Origin: Bacteroidales bacterium
Lineage (GTDB): Bacteria; Bacteroidota; Bacteroidia; Bacteroidales; UBA1715
Length of the DNA: 20,081 nt
NCBI GenBank assembly: GCA_031262005.1
Contig: JAISIO010000021.1
Coordinates: forward strand, 1 to 20,081
Direction: 5' to 3'
Part shown: one piece after another, positions 1 through 7,406 of the stretch
Position numbering within the stretch: position 1 is the stretch's first letter
Layout of the letters: every line of letters starts with the position of its first letter
Notes under the pieces: model-generated
The model's input: only the letters and a program-made list of their open reading frames with translations
What the model was told of the DNA's origin: nothing
The model's database searches: none
Made by a program: the position numbers and the translations under genes

Positions 1-575
1 GCATAGATGCGTTCCAATGAACATTCTTCTACGAATTCGTCCGAAAATCCGGTTTTATATTTGTCGTAGGCTATTACTTTGCATTCAAAACCGCTCAATT
101 TGCGAGCAAAAGCACCGCCCATGTTGCCGTAACCAATAATTCCTACGGTGCGGTTTTTGAGTTCAATACCACGATTGCCTTCTCTATCCCACATATAACT
201 GCGCACTTCGCTATTGGCTTTGCATAGGTTGTTCATAAGCGCAAGCAACATAGCTATTGCCTGTTCGCCCACAGCATCACGGTTTCCTTCGGGTGAATTG
301 TAACACGCTATCCCTTTGCTTGCAGCATATTCTATATCAATAGTTTCCATGCCTGCTCCTACTCTACCGATGCACGAAAGTTTTGTAGCTCGGTCGAAAA
401 AATTTTTGTCGGCAATAATTTTTGAACGCACAATCACCGCATCGTAGTTGGCTATGCTATTGTGCACTTCCTCAATGCTCATGCCTTCATTGTGCGTAAC
501 CGAAAAACCCGCTTGCGCAAATTTTTTGAGCATTACGGGGTGAGCGTCGTCTATAATGAGAACAGAAGGATTCAT
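1..575 (-). CDS. D-isomer specific 2-hydroxyacid dehydrogenase (SerA-like), 3' end cut off by window edge
   Basis: The first 191 residues of an NAD-dependent 2-hydroxyacid dehydrogenase are visible; the C-terminus lies beyond base 1. The translation starts MNPSVLIIDD. The catalytic-domain motif GRVGAGMETID (residues 70-80) carries the conserved substrate-binding Arg71, and the Rossmann nucleotide loop GYGNMGG is at residues 148-154. The family oxidises or reduces 2-hydroxy/2-keto acids. D-3-phosphoglycerate dehydrogenase (serine synthesis) is the commonest assignment, but hydroxypyruvate, glycerate or erythronate-4-phosphate dehydrogenases share these motifs, and the discriminating C-terminus is missing, so I give no symbol. 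The ATG at 573-575 lies 16 nt downstream of the lepA stop on the same strand, so it is probably cotranscribed with lepA. No promoter is seen between them. Confidence 0.88.
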   Translation of the reverse strand, partial: MNPSVLIIDDAHPVMLKKFAQAGFSVTHNEGMSIEEVHNSIANYDAVIVRSKIIADKNFFDRATKLSCIGRVGAGMETIDIEYAASKGIACYNSPEGNRDAVGEQAIAMLLALMNNLCKANSEVRSYMWDREGNRGIELKNRTVGIIGYGNMGGAFARKLSGFECKVIAYDKYKTGFSDEFVEECSLERIY

Positions 576-591
576 ACCGGAACAGAGCTTG

Positions 592-2382
592 TTAATCGTT
601 AAGTTTCAATACTGCCAAAAACGCTTTTTGCGGAACTTCCACATTTCCAACTTGTTTCATGCGTTTTTTTCCTTTTTTCTGTTTTTCGAGCAGTTTGCGT
701 TTACGCGAAATATCGCCGCCGTAACATTTTGCGGTAACGTCTTTGCGCACGGCTTTCACCGTTTCGCGAGCAATAATTTTTGTGCCTATTGCCGCCTGAA
801 TTGCCACATCGAATTGCTGACGAGGGATCAGTTCTTTTAGTTTCTCACATATTTTTTTACCAAACTCGTATGCATTACTTTGGTGAATAAGTGCCGAAAG
901 TGCATCAACCGATTCGCCATTGAGCAAAATATCGAGTTTTGCCAATTTCGATTCACGGAAACCTATTACGTGATAATCGAACGAAGCGTAGCCTTTGGAA
1001 ATACTTTTGAGTTTGTCGTAAAAATCGAAAACTATTTCGCCGAGCGGCATCTCAAACGTGATTTCCACCCGATTGCCTGTCATGTAATTCTGCGATTTTA
1101 AAATACCTCGTTTTGCCATGCATAGCGTCATAATACCACCGATATAATCGGCATCGGTAATAATTTGTGCCGCAATGTAGGGTTCTTCAATGTAGTCTAT
1201 TTTTGTAGGGTCGGGCAGGTCGGTAGGATTGTTTACCAGCAACTTTTCGCCTTTTTTTGTGTAGCAATAGTACGAAACGTTGGGCGTGGTAGTTATCACA
1301 CTCATGTCAAATTCACGGTCTAATCGCTCCTGAATAATTTCCATGTGCAACAATCCCAGAAATCCGCAACGAAAACCGAATCCAAGTGCTGCCGACGATT
1401 CGGGTTCGTAAGTAAGCGAAGCGTCGTTCAACTGCAATTTTTCCATAGAAGCCCGCAGTTCTTCATAGTCTTCGGTATCAATAGGATAAATGCCTGCAAA
1501 CACCATTGGTTTTACATCTTCAAAACCGGCAATTGCTCCATCACACGGATTTTCTACCGATGTAATGGTATCGCCCACTTTTACCTCTTTCGACGTTTTT
1601 ATGCCGGAAATAATATAGCCCACATCGCCGGTTTTAACCGATTTTCGAGGTTCCATATCGAGGCGCAACACGCCCACCTCATCGGCTTCATATTCTTTTT
1701 TTGTATTTACAAATTTTACTTTGTCGCCGTTCTTTATTTCGCCGTTCACTATTTTGTAGTAAGCAATAATTCCCCGGAACGAATTGAAAACCGAATCGAA
1801 AATCAAAGCTTGTAACGGCGCATTCGGGTCGCCTTTGGGAGCAGGCACACGATTGACAATTGCTTCAAGAATTTCGGCAACGCCCAAGCCTGTTTTTCCG
1901 CTTGCCGAAAGAATATCTTCTGGCTTACAGCCGATTAAATCAATAATTTGGTCTTTTACCTCTTCGGGCATTGCGCTTGGCAAGTCCATTTTATTGAGCA
2001 CCGGAATTATTTCCAAATCGTTCTCAATAGCCAAATACAGATTTGAAATTGTTTGAGCCTGAATGCCTTGCGTAGCATCAACTATAAGCAGTGCACCTTC
2101 GCAAGCGGCAATTGAACGCGACACTTCGTATGAAAAATCCACGTGTCCCGGAGTGTCAATCAAATTGAGAACGTATTTTTCACCATTCAGTTCGTAATCC
2201 ATTTGTATAGCGTGGCTTTTTATAGTAATGCCTCGTTCGCGTTCCAAATCCATATTATCCAAAATTTGGGCTTGCGCATCACGTTGTGAAATGGTGTTGG
2301 TATATTCTAAAAGCCGGTCGGCTAATGTGCTCTTGCCATGGTCTATGTGCGCTATGATGCAGAAATTACGAATGTGCTTCAT
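592..2382 (-). CDS. lepA: Elongation factor 4 (LepA), ribosome-associated translational GTPase
   Basis: A 596-residue protein, the usual LepA length. GTPase motifs are in order: G1 AHIDHGKST (residues 11-19), G2 region RGITIKS (50-56), G3 DTPGH (76-80) and G4 NKMD (130-133), with a SASGKTG G5-like motif near 160. EF-G-like domains II, III and V follow, then the LepA-specific C-terminal domain rich in Lys/Arg (KRKLLEKQKKGKKRMKQ) that contacts the ribosome. LepA acts on stalled or improperly translocated ribosomes and in 30S biogenesis. The ATG at 2380-2382 is preceded by an A/T-rich leader and a -7-like TACATTTG about 27 nt upstream. The next gene follows after 16 nt, suggesting cotranscription. 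Intact, with no odd features. Confidence 0.98.
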   Translation of the reverse strand: MKHIRNFCIIAHIDHGKSTLADRLLEYTNTISQRDAQAQILDNMDLERERGITIKSHAIQMDYELNGEKYVLNLIDTPGHVDFSYEVSRSIAACEGALLIVDATQGIQAQTISNLYLAIENDLEIIPVLNKMDLPSAMPEEVKDQIIDLIGCKPEDILSASGKTGLGVAEILEAIVNRVPAPKGDPNAPLQALIFDSVFNSFRGIIAYYKIVNGEIKNGDKVKFVNTKKEYEADEVGVLRLDMEPRKSVKTGDVGYIISGIKTSKEVKVGDTITSVENPCDGAIAGFEDVKPMVFAGIYPIDTEDYEELRASMEKLQLNDASLTYEPESSAALGFGFRCGFLGLLHMEIIQERLDREFDMSVITTTPNVSYYCYTKKGEKLLVNNPTDLPDPTKIDYIEEPYIAAQIITDADYIGGIMTLCMAKRGILKSQNYMTGNRVEITFEMPLGEIVFDFYDKLKSISKGYASFDYHVIGFRESKLAKLDILLNGESVDALSALIHQSNAYEFGKKICEKLKELIPRQQFDVAIQAAIGTKIIARETVKAVRKDVTAKCYGGDISRKRKLLEKQKKGKKRMKQVGNVEVPQKAFLAVLKLND

Positions 2383-2562
2383 GTATTGTTCTCTAATTAA
2401 TTTGAAGGCAAATGTACAAATTAATTATAAACGATAAAGCGCACAGCAGAGTTAATTATGTGCATTGTGGCGCGCAGCAGGGGGAATATCACAAGCACCA
2501 CGTCTCTATTTTATAGCAAGGGGTTGTTCTATTGGTACACTCAAATTTGAATGTATCGGAAC
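2383..2562. other. sufB-lepA intergenic gap
   Basis: 180 nt between the sufB stop and the lepA start. Apart from the lepA -7-like box at 2409-2416 I see no gene. There is a short palindrome around 2540-2553 (CTCAAATTTGA core), but no hairpin with a T-run that would make a convincing terminator for sufB. Confidence 0.5.
2409..2416 (-). promoter_or_regulatory. Putative Bacteroidota -7 element for lepA
   Basis: On the minus strand this reads TACATTTG, fitting the Bacteroidota sigma-ABfr -7 consensus TANNTTTG, about 27 nt before the lepA ATG. No good TTG is seen at the -33 distance, so support is moderate. It implies lepA can be transcribed independently of sufB. Confidence 0.45.
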
Positions 2563-4017
2563 CTATCCCACGCTTCCTTCCATGGAAATTGCAATCAATT
2601 TATGCGCCTCAATGGCAAACTCCATCGGCAATTTATTGAGTACCTCTTTGGCAAATCCGTTCACAATCAAGCTCACAGCATTCTCGGTTGAAATACCGCG
2701 CTGGTTACAATAAAAAATCTGTTCATCGGCAATTTTCGATGTTGTAGCCTCGTGTTCCACAGTTGCAGTCGGATTTTGAACATCAATATACGGAAACGTA
2801 TTTGCAGCACAATTACTACCTATCAGGAGCGAATCGCATTGCGAGAAATTGCGTGCATTTTCGGCACCACGAGACATACGTACTTCGCCACGATAGGAAT
2901 TGCTGCTTTTGCCAAGCGAAATTCCTTTTGAAACTATGGTGCTTTTGGTGTTTTTACCTATATGTATCATTTTTGTGCCGGTATCGGCTTGCTGGTAATT
3001 GTTGGTAACGGCTACCGAATAAAATTCCGAAACGGAATTGTTGCCTCGCAAAATAGTGCTTGGATATTTCCATGTTACAGCCGAACCTGTTTCCACCTGC
3101 GCCCACGAAACTTTTGAGTTTTCGCCTTTACACAAAGCTCGTTTGGTTACAAAATTGTAAATACCTCCCTTGCCCTCTTTATCGCCCGGATACCAATTCT
3201 GCACGGTTGAATATTTTATTTCGGCATTGTTTAGCGCAACGAGTTCCACCACTGCTGCGTGAAGTTGATTTTCGTCGCGCATGGGAGCCGTGCAGCCTTC
3301 CAAATAACTCACGTAGGCATCGTCTTCGGCAATAATGAGTGTGCGCTCAAATTGCCCGGTATTCATAGCATTGATACGAAAATACGTGGAAAGATCCATT
3401 GGACAACGCACCCCTTTGGGAATGAATACAAATGAGCCATCGCTAAACACAGCGGAATTGAGTGCGGCATAATAATTATCGGTATAAGGCACTACCGAAC
3501 CTAAGTATTGTTGTACAAGTTCGGGATATTCACGGGCAGCTTCGCTAAACGAACAGAAAATAATACCTTTCTCTTGCAGTTGGTCGCGAAATTGCGTATG
3601 CACCGAAACGCTGTCGAAAACAGCATCAACGGCTACTCCCGAGAGCATTTTTTGTTCTTCGAGCGGAATACCCAATTTGTTGAATGTTTCTATAATTTCG
3701 GGGTCTACTTCATCAAGGTTCTCATATTTTGCCTTGTTTTTTGGCTGTGCATAATAGCTAATTGCTTGAAAATCGGGCATAGTGAATTTCAAGTGCGCCC
3801 ATGTGGGGTGTGGCATTGTGAGCCAATGACGATAGGCTTTCAATCGCCATTCGAGCAAATATTCGGGTTCTTCTTTCAAAGCCGAAATGCGGCGAATAAT
3901 GTCTTCGTTCAATCCGGGAGGAAACACATCGCTTTCTACATTCGATGCAAATCCGTATTTATATTCTTCGTGTTGAAGATTGTGTAAAAGTTCGTCGTTG
4001 GGAGAATCGTTGCTCAT
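2563..4017 (-). CDS. sufB: Fe-S cluster assembly scaffold protein SufB
   Basis: A 484-residue SufB, of normal length and ending in the family-typical MEGSVG. SufB forms the SufBC2D complex on which nascent Fe-S clusters are assembled in the cytosol. Visible hallmarks are EGCTAP (Cys242), the beta-helix core, SQCDSLLIG with Cys394, and EHEATTSKI with His422/Glu423. The Cys-to-His/Glu spacing (28 and 29 residues) equals that of E. coli Cys405/His433/Glu434, which are important for cluster assembly. I chose the ATG at 4015-4017 (MSNDSPND) over an in-frame ATG 27 nt upstream, because a -7 box (TATCTTTG) sits at 4034-4041, just before it. sufC, sufD and sufS are not next to it; the neighbours are an SGNH protein and lepA. 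Confidence 0.97.
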   Translation of the reverse strand: MSNDSPNDELLHNLQHEEYKYGFASNVESDVFPPGLNEDIIRRISALKEEPEYLLEWRLKAYRHWLTMPHPTWAHLKFTMPDFQAISYYAQPKNKAKYENLDEVDPEIIETFNKLGIPLEEQKMLSGVAVDAVFDSVSVHTQFRDQLQEKGIIFCSFSEAAREYPELVQQYLGSVVPYTDNYYAALNSAVFSDGSFVFIPKGVRCPMDLSTYFRINAMNTGQFERTLIIAEDDAYVSYLEGCTAPMRDENQLHAAVVELVALNNAEIKYSTVQNWYPGDKEGKGGIYNFVTKRALCKGENSKVSWAQVETGSAVTWKYPSTILRGNNSVSEFYSVAVTNNYQQADTGTKMIHIGKNTKSTIVSKGISLGKSSNSYRGEVRMSRGAENARNFSQCDSLLIGSNCAANTFPYIDVQNPTATVEHEATTSKIADEQIFYCNQRGISTENAVSLIVNGFAKEVLNKLPMEFAIEAHKLIAISMEGSVG

Positions 4018-4033
4018 TGTTGTGAGTTTTTTG

Positions 4034-4041
4034 CAAAGATA
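4034..4041 (-). promoter_or_regulatory. Putative -7 element for sufB
   Basis: The minus strand reads TATCTTTG followed by C, an exact TANNTTTG match, 16 nt upstream of the chosen sufB start. No clear TTG -33 element is visible. It falls just upstream of the alternative ATG's region of use and supports the shorter N-terminus. Confidence 0.55.
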
Positions 4042-4090
4042 CACCTTTTTTATAAAAACAGGAGAGGCGAAAATATTGAGGTTTACAAAA

Positions 4091-5026
4091 TCAATTTCTC
4101 AAAATCCCGAGAGAATCAATATCGTGAGCGAGTTTGGTAGAGAAAAGTTCTGCGCCTTTTTTATTCAAGTGTGTGGCATTGTAAAAGTATGTTGTGTCAT
4201 AAGAAATTGCGTCATAATTGTAATCCAAAATAGGAATATCATATTTTTGTGCAATGCTATCGTACATTGCGTACATTCCTTCAATATTTTTAATTTTTTT
4301 TGTTGCTTCAATATATACAGGAGCGTACACAAAAATCACTTTGATATTCTGGGAATAAGCCGATGCTAAATAATTGTCGAATTTTACCAACATTGCGCTA
4401 TCTTGCGAATAATTTATTTCCGTTTGTTCTGCTAATATTGCGCCGTTCCATTCTCTAATAACTCCTTGATACCCTTTAAAAACATTACACCCATCGTTAA
4501 AATCAGTCATTTGTAATCCCACTCGTATAAAATCTCGGTAACCAATATATCGCCATAGTGGAAAATAGTTACCAAAAAAGTTAAAATCTTCATATTCTGA
4601 TACTGCTGTACGTAACGAATCATCGAAAAAATATGGCAAGAATTGTTCTTTCTGAAAACCGCTTGTAATTCCTAACGTGGAAAAATCTATATTTTGAATA
4701 ATATATTTTGGTTTGGGATTGAATCTTCGATACGTGTCGTATGCTATGATTTGTCTATTAATACAACTTCCATCAATGCCTAAATTCCATGAATAGACCT
4801 CTAAGATAGAATCTAAAATTTGAGGACTATATTGTACCCACGCTCGAGAATTTCCCATTATTATAACATCGCTTTGTATATCGCCTGAATAAATAGCATT
4901 CCAATTCGACATCATTTTTGCTCCTGTTGGTTTTCTTAAATTGTTAGAGATAAAAAAATCAACAACAAATGCTAAAACAATTACAATTGTTCCAAATACA
5001 AGTATGTGTAACAAAAACTTCTTCAT
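4091..5026 (-). CDS. Membrane-anchored SGNH-hydrolase-like protein, probable partner of the adjacent MBOAT O-acyltransferase
   Basis: A 311-residue protein with one N-terminal hydrophobic segment (about residues 5-25; a signal anchor), then an extracytoplasmic SGNH/GDSL-like fold. Block I is MGNSRAW (residues 57-63, Ser60 as presumed nucleophile). A block II-like NLGIDG is at 81-86, a block III-like QNIDF at 111-115, and the C-terminal block YNATHLNKKGAELF (282-295) carries the presumed catalytic His286. The usual block V Asp three residues before His is Asn283 here. Proteins of this kind (AlgX/AlgJ, DltD and PatB-like groups) take acyl groups passed by an MBOAT protein and place them on glycans outside the membrane. 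The start lies 3 nt after the MBOAT stop, so the two are almost certainly cotranslated. The substrate cannot be read from the sequence. Confidence 0.78.
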   Translation of the reverse strand: MKKFLLHILVFGTIVIVLAFVVDFFISNNLRKPTGAKMMSNWNAIYSGDIQSDVIIMGNSRAWVQYSPQILDSILEVYSWNLGIDGSCINRQIIAYDTYRRFNPKPKYIIQNIDFSTLGITSGFQKEQFLPYFFDDSLRTAVSEYEDFNFFGNYFPLWRYIGYRDFIRVGLQMTDFNDGCNVFKGYQGVIREWNGAILAEQTEINYSQDSAMLVKFDNYLASAYSQNIKVIFVYAPVYIEATKKIKNIEGMYAMYDSIAQKYDIPILDYNYDAISYDTTYFYNATHLNKKGAELFSTKLAHDIDSLGILRN

Positions 5027-5029
5027 CTG

Positions 5030-6500
5030 TTAAAATTGAAAATAAATAAAGGTTTCAGCTGTTCCGCCGAGAACAAATAAAATAGTTAGCAGCAACAGAT
5101 AAATTGCATATTTCACAATATGTGATTGTATTGCCGATAAATCTAATCCGTGTTGTTTGTTTCGTTGTATCCATTCCACAATTATCATCAGTATAATTGC
5201 CCAAATTACCCATGAGGAAGCGGTTTTTATCGTAAAAATCGAATATGTCGCTCGCAAGGTTTCAAATTCTGTCATTCTTCCCAAATAATCAAATGCTTGC
5301 GAAATGTTTTCGGCACGAAAGAACACCCAGCCAATAACTACTAACAAAAATGTTAATCCCATTTGAACAATTTCTTTGATATTGGGTAAAAGACGATTAT
5401 AGGCAACCGTATTCGTATATTTTCGGTTTTTATTGAGCAAAATTAAGGGTAAAAACAATAGTGCGTGAAAAGCACCCCAAGCAATGAAAGTCCAATTGGC
5501 TCCGTGCCAAAATCCGCTTACAAGAAAGATAACGAAAGTATTGCGCACAACTTTTGCTTTGGGAACACGACTGCCGCCAAGTGGAATATATACATAGTCG
5601 CGAAACCACGTGGTAAGCGAAATATGCCAACGTCGCCAAAATTCAGCAATATCTCTTGAAAAATAAGGATAAGCAAAATTGCGCATTAAATTAAAACCAA
5701 ACAAACGAGCCGTGCCAATGGCAATATCAGAATAACCCGAAAAATCACCATAAATTTGAAAGGCAAAAAACACCGCCCCCAACAATAATGTAGAACTTGG
5801 TTGCGCTGATGGGTCTTCAAAAACCCAATTTACGAACGTAGCGCAGTTGTCGGCAATTACTATTTTTTTGAACAATCCCCACAGAATTTGTCTCATTCCA
5901 TCAACGGCTTGTTCGTAATCGAATGTGCGGCGTTTGTAAAATTGCGGCAAAAGATTTGTTGCCCGCTCAATAGGTCCGGCAACTAACTGTGGGAAAAAGG
6001 CAACAAAGGAAAAAAATGCCACTATATCATGTGTTGGCTCTATTTTGCGCCTATACACATCTACGGAATAACTCAACGCCTGAAAGGTGTAAAACGAAAT
6101 ACCCACCGGCAAAATAATATGAAGCGTGTGGGGCTGCAAGTGTACTCCAAGTGTGGCAAAAGCCAAAACAAAACTTTCAACGAAAAAGTTGTAATATTTG
6201 AAAATGCCCAAAATGCCTAAATTCAGCACAATATTGCTGATATTCAGAAGTTTGCGAGATAAAGGGGGGGGGGATAATTCCTTGTTTGTCAGTTTGTTGC
6301 ATTAACAGTCCGCAACCCCACGAGCATAATGATGTAAAGGCAATGAGTAACAAAAACCGCCAATCCCACCAACCATAAAAAACGTATGATGCAACGAGTA
6401 TAAAGAAATTTTGCAATTTCAAATTGCGCTGAAACACAAACCAATAGAGTGCAAAAACTATCGGTAGAAAAAGTGCGAATGTTATGGAATTGAAAAGCAT
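5030..6500 (-). pseudogene. MBOAT-family membrane O-acyltransferase (AlgI-like), frameshifted at a C10 tract; possibly phase-variable rather than dead
   Basis: Two overlapping frames encode one MBOAT protein. The first (ATG 6498-6500) gives MLFNSITFALFLPIVFALYW and further membrane segments up to residue 79, then reads into a run of ten C (6264-6273) and stops at 6177. The second frame, open from just after the tract to 5030, carries the rest: FFPQLVAGPIER, YGDFSGYSDIAIG, FWRRWHIS, YIPLGGSR and the catalytic-type FWHGANW (His332 in the composite). Removing one C gives a continuous 489-residue protein, a normal AlgI-type length. MBOAT proteins move acyl groups, usually acetyl, across the inner membrane to glycans such as alginate or other polysaccharides. 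The start is 2 nt after the ftsE stop and the end is 3 nt before the SGNH gene. All downstream motifs are intact, which argues against old decay and for slippage or a sequencing error. Confidence 0.85.
6264..6273 (-). repeat. Homopolymer tract C10 (coding strand) inside the MBOAT gene
   Basis: Ten consecutive G on the plus strand, far the longest G/C run in the window, placed at codons 76-79 of the MBOAT gene. With C10 the reading frame leaves the MBOAT frame and ends 28 codons later at 6177. With C9 or C12 the codons run I-P-P-P-L-S-R and continue to the normal stop. Tracts of this type mutate by slipped-strand mispairing and act as contingency switches in other bacteria. Confidence 0.9.
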
Positions 6501-6502
6501 TA

Positions 6503-7216
6503 TTAATCCATAAGAATATCAAAGTCAATAACACGCTCTTTTTCGGTAATTTCGGTTAACGAATTATTTTTGCATTGTAATGTACGAGCAGGATATTTTT
6601 TTATCAAATGATGATTGTGTGTTACAAAAAACACGGCGCAGCCTTCTGCGGCAATATTATGCAGCAAACTAAAAATTTCGTCCGAAGTTTCAGGGTCTAA
6701 ATTTCCAGTAGGTTCGTCGGCTAAAATAATTTCGGGTGAATTGAGTAAGGCTCGGGCAATTACCACCCGTTGCTGTTCACCGCCCGAAAGTTGGTGCGGC
6801 ATTTTCGATTGTTTATCGAACATTCCCACTTGGGTAAGCACATCGTTTATTCGTGCATTGATTTCGGCAATTTTTGTCCAGCCCGTAGCTTTGAGCACAA
6901 AGGCTAAATTTTCGTATACCGAACGGTCGGAAAGCAATTGAAAATCTTGAAATACCAAGGCAACCTTACGTCGCAAATACGGAATTTTCGACGATTTGAG
7001 GTTCATCATATCGTAGTCGGCAACGTGTACTTCGCCTGCAAGCGGTGCAATTTCGGCATACATAGTTTTGAGCAATGTGCTTTTCCCGGCAGCGGTTTTG
7101 CCTATTAAATACACCACTTCGCTTTTGCGTACCACAAAATTCACATCGTAGAGCACCGGTTCGTCGCTGTAATAACCTACGGTGGCGGCTTTAAATTCAA
7201 TTTTTATTTCTGACAT
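6503..7216 (-). CDS. ftsE: Cell division ATP-binding protein FtsE (ABC ATPase)
   Basis: A 237-residue ABC ATPase. Walker A is GKTAAGKST (39-47), the Q-loop Gln is at 90, the signature is LSGGEQQR (143-150), Walker B is IILADEPTGNLD (163-174) and the H-loop His is at 200. The single-domain length, YENLAFVLKATG and the DEPTGNLDPETS pattern place it in the FtsE/LolD/MacB group. The GK-type P-loop and SLLKTMYA-like helix resemble Bacteroidota FtsE, which with FtsX activates peptidoglycan hydrolases at the septum. ftsX is not in the window. The gene leads an apparent operon: its stop at 6503 is 2 nt before the MBOAT start. Family membership is sure; FtsE over LolD is a judgement from resemblance. 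Confidence 0.85.
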   Translation of the reverse strand: MSEIKIEFKAATVGYYSDEPVLYDVNFVVRKSEVVYLIGKTAAGKSTLLKTMYAEIAPLAGEVHVADYDMMNLKSSKIPYLRRKVALVFQDFQLLSDRSVYENLAFVLKATGWTKIAEINARINDVLTQVGMFDKQSKMPHQLSGGEQQRVVIARALLNSPEIILADEPTGNLDPETSDEIFSLLHNIAAEGCAVFFVTHNHHLIKKYPARTLQCKNNSLTEITEKERVIDFDILMD

Positions 7217-7238
7217 TGTAATGAACCTTTTTTCGTGT

Positions 7239-7246
7239 CAAAAGTA
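7239..7246 (-). promoter_or_regulatory. Putative -7 element for the ftsE-MBOAT-SGNH operon
   Basis: The minus strand reads TACTTTTG, matching TANNTTTG, 22 nt upstream of the ftsE ATG. No TTG at the expected -33 spacing is evident, so the call rests on the -7 box and its position. Confidence 0.5.
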
Positions 7247-7366
7247 CGAATTAATTATCAATTGCGAATAGTATTTTCGCCGCAGATTACAATTTTAGCT
7301 ATTGCTCCCCAATTCATTTACGCCAAATAATTTCGATTTTTTATGCGTTTACTTGCCTTTTCTTTC

Positions 7367-7374
7367 TATTTTTG
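7367..7374 (+). promoter_or_regulatory. Putative -7 element for the MurC-like gene
   Basis: TATTTTTG followed by GG, matching TANNTTTG, 32 nt before the ATG at 7407. The -33 region has only T-rich sequence. The box is in a divergent gap with ftsE. Confidence 0.4.
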
Positions 7375-7406
7375 GGTTTTCACAATAGTTACAAACAAAC
7401 CAAGCA

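Noticed and set aside
592..2382. Several plus-strand ORFs of 60-160 codons across lepA
   Set aside because: All are antisense to a conserved gene and none shows a domain or start context.
4018..4044. Upstream ATG adding 9 residues to SufB
   Set aside because: The start overlaps the likely promoter and the extra residues are not typical of SufB.
6503..7216. ABC ATPase as the missing SufC of the nearby sufB
   Set aside because: Its DEPTGNLDPETS and YENLAF motifs are those of FtsE/LolD-type ATPases, not SufC, and it is separated from sufB by two membrane-protein genes.
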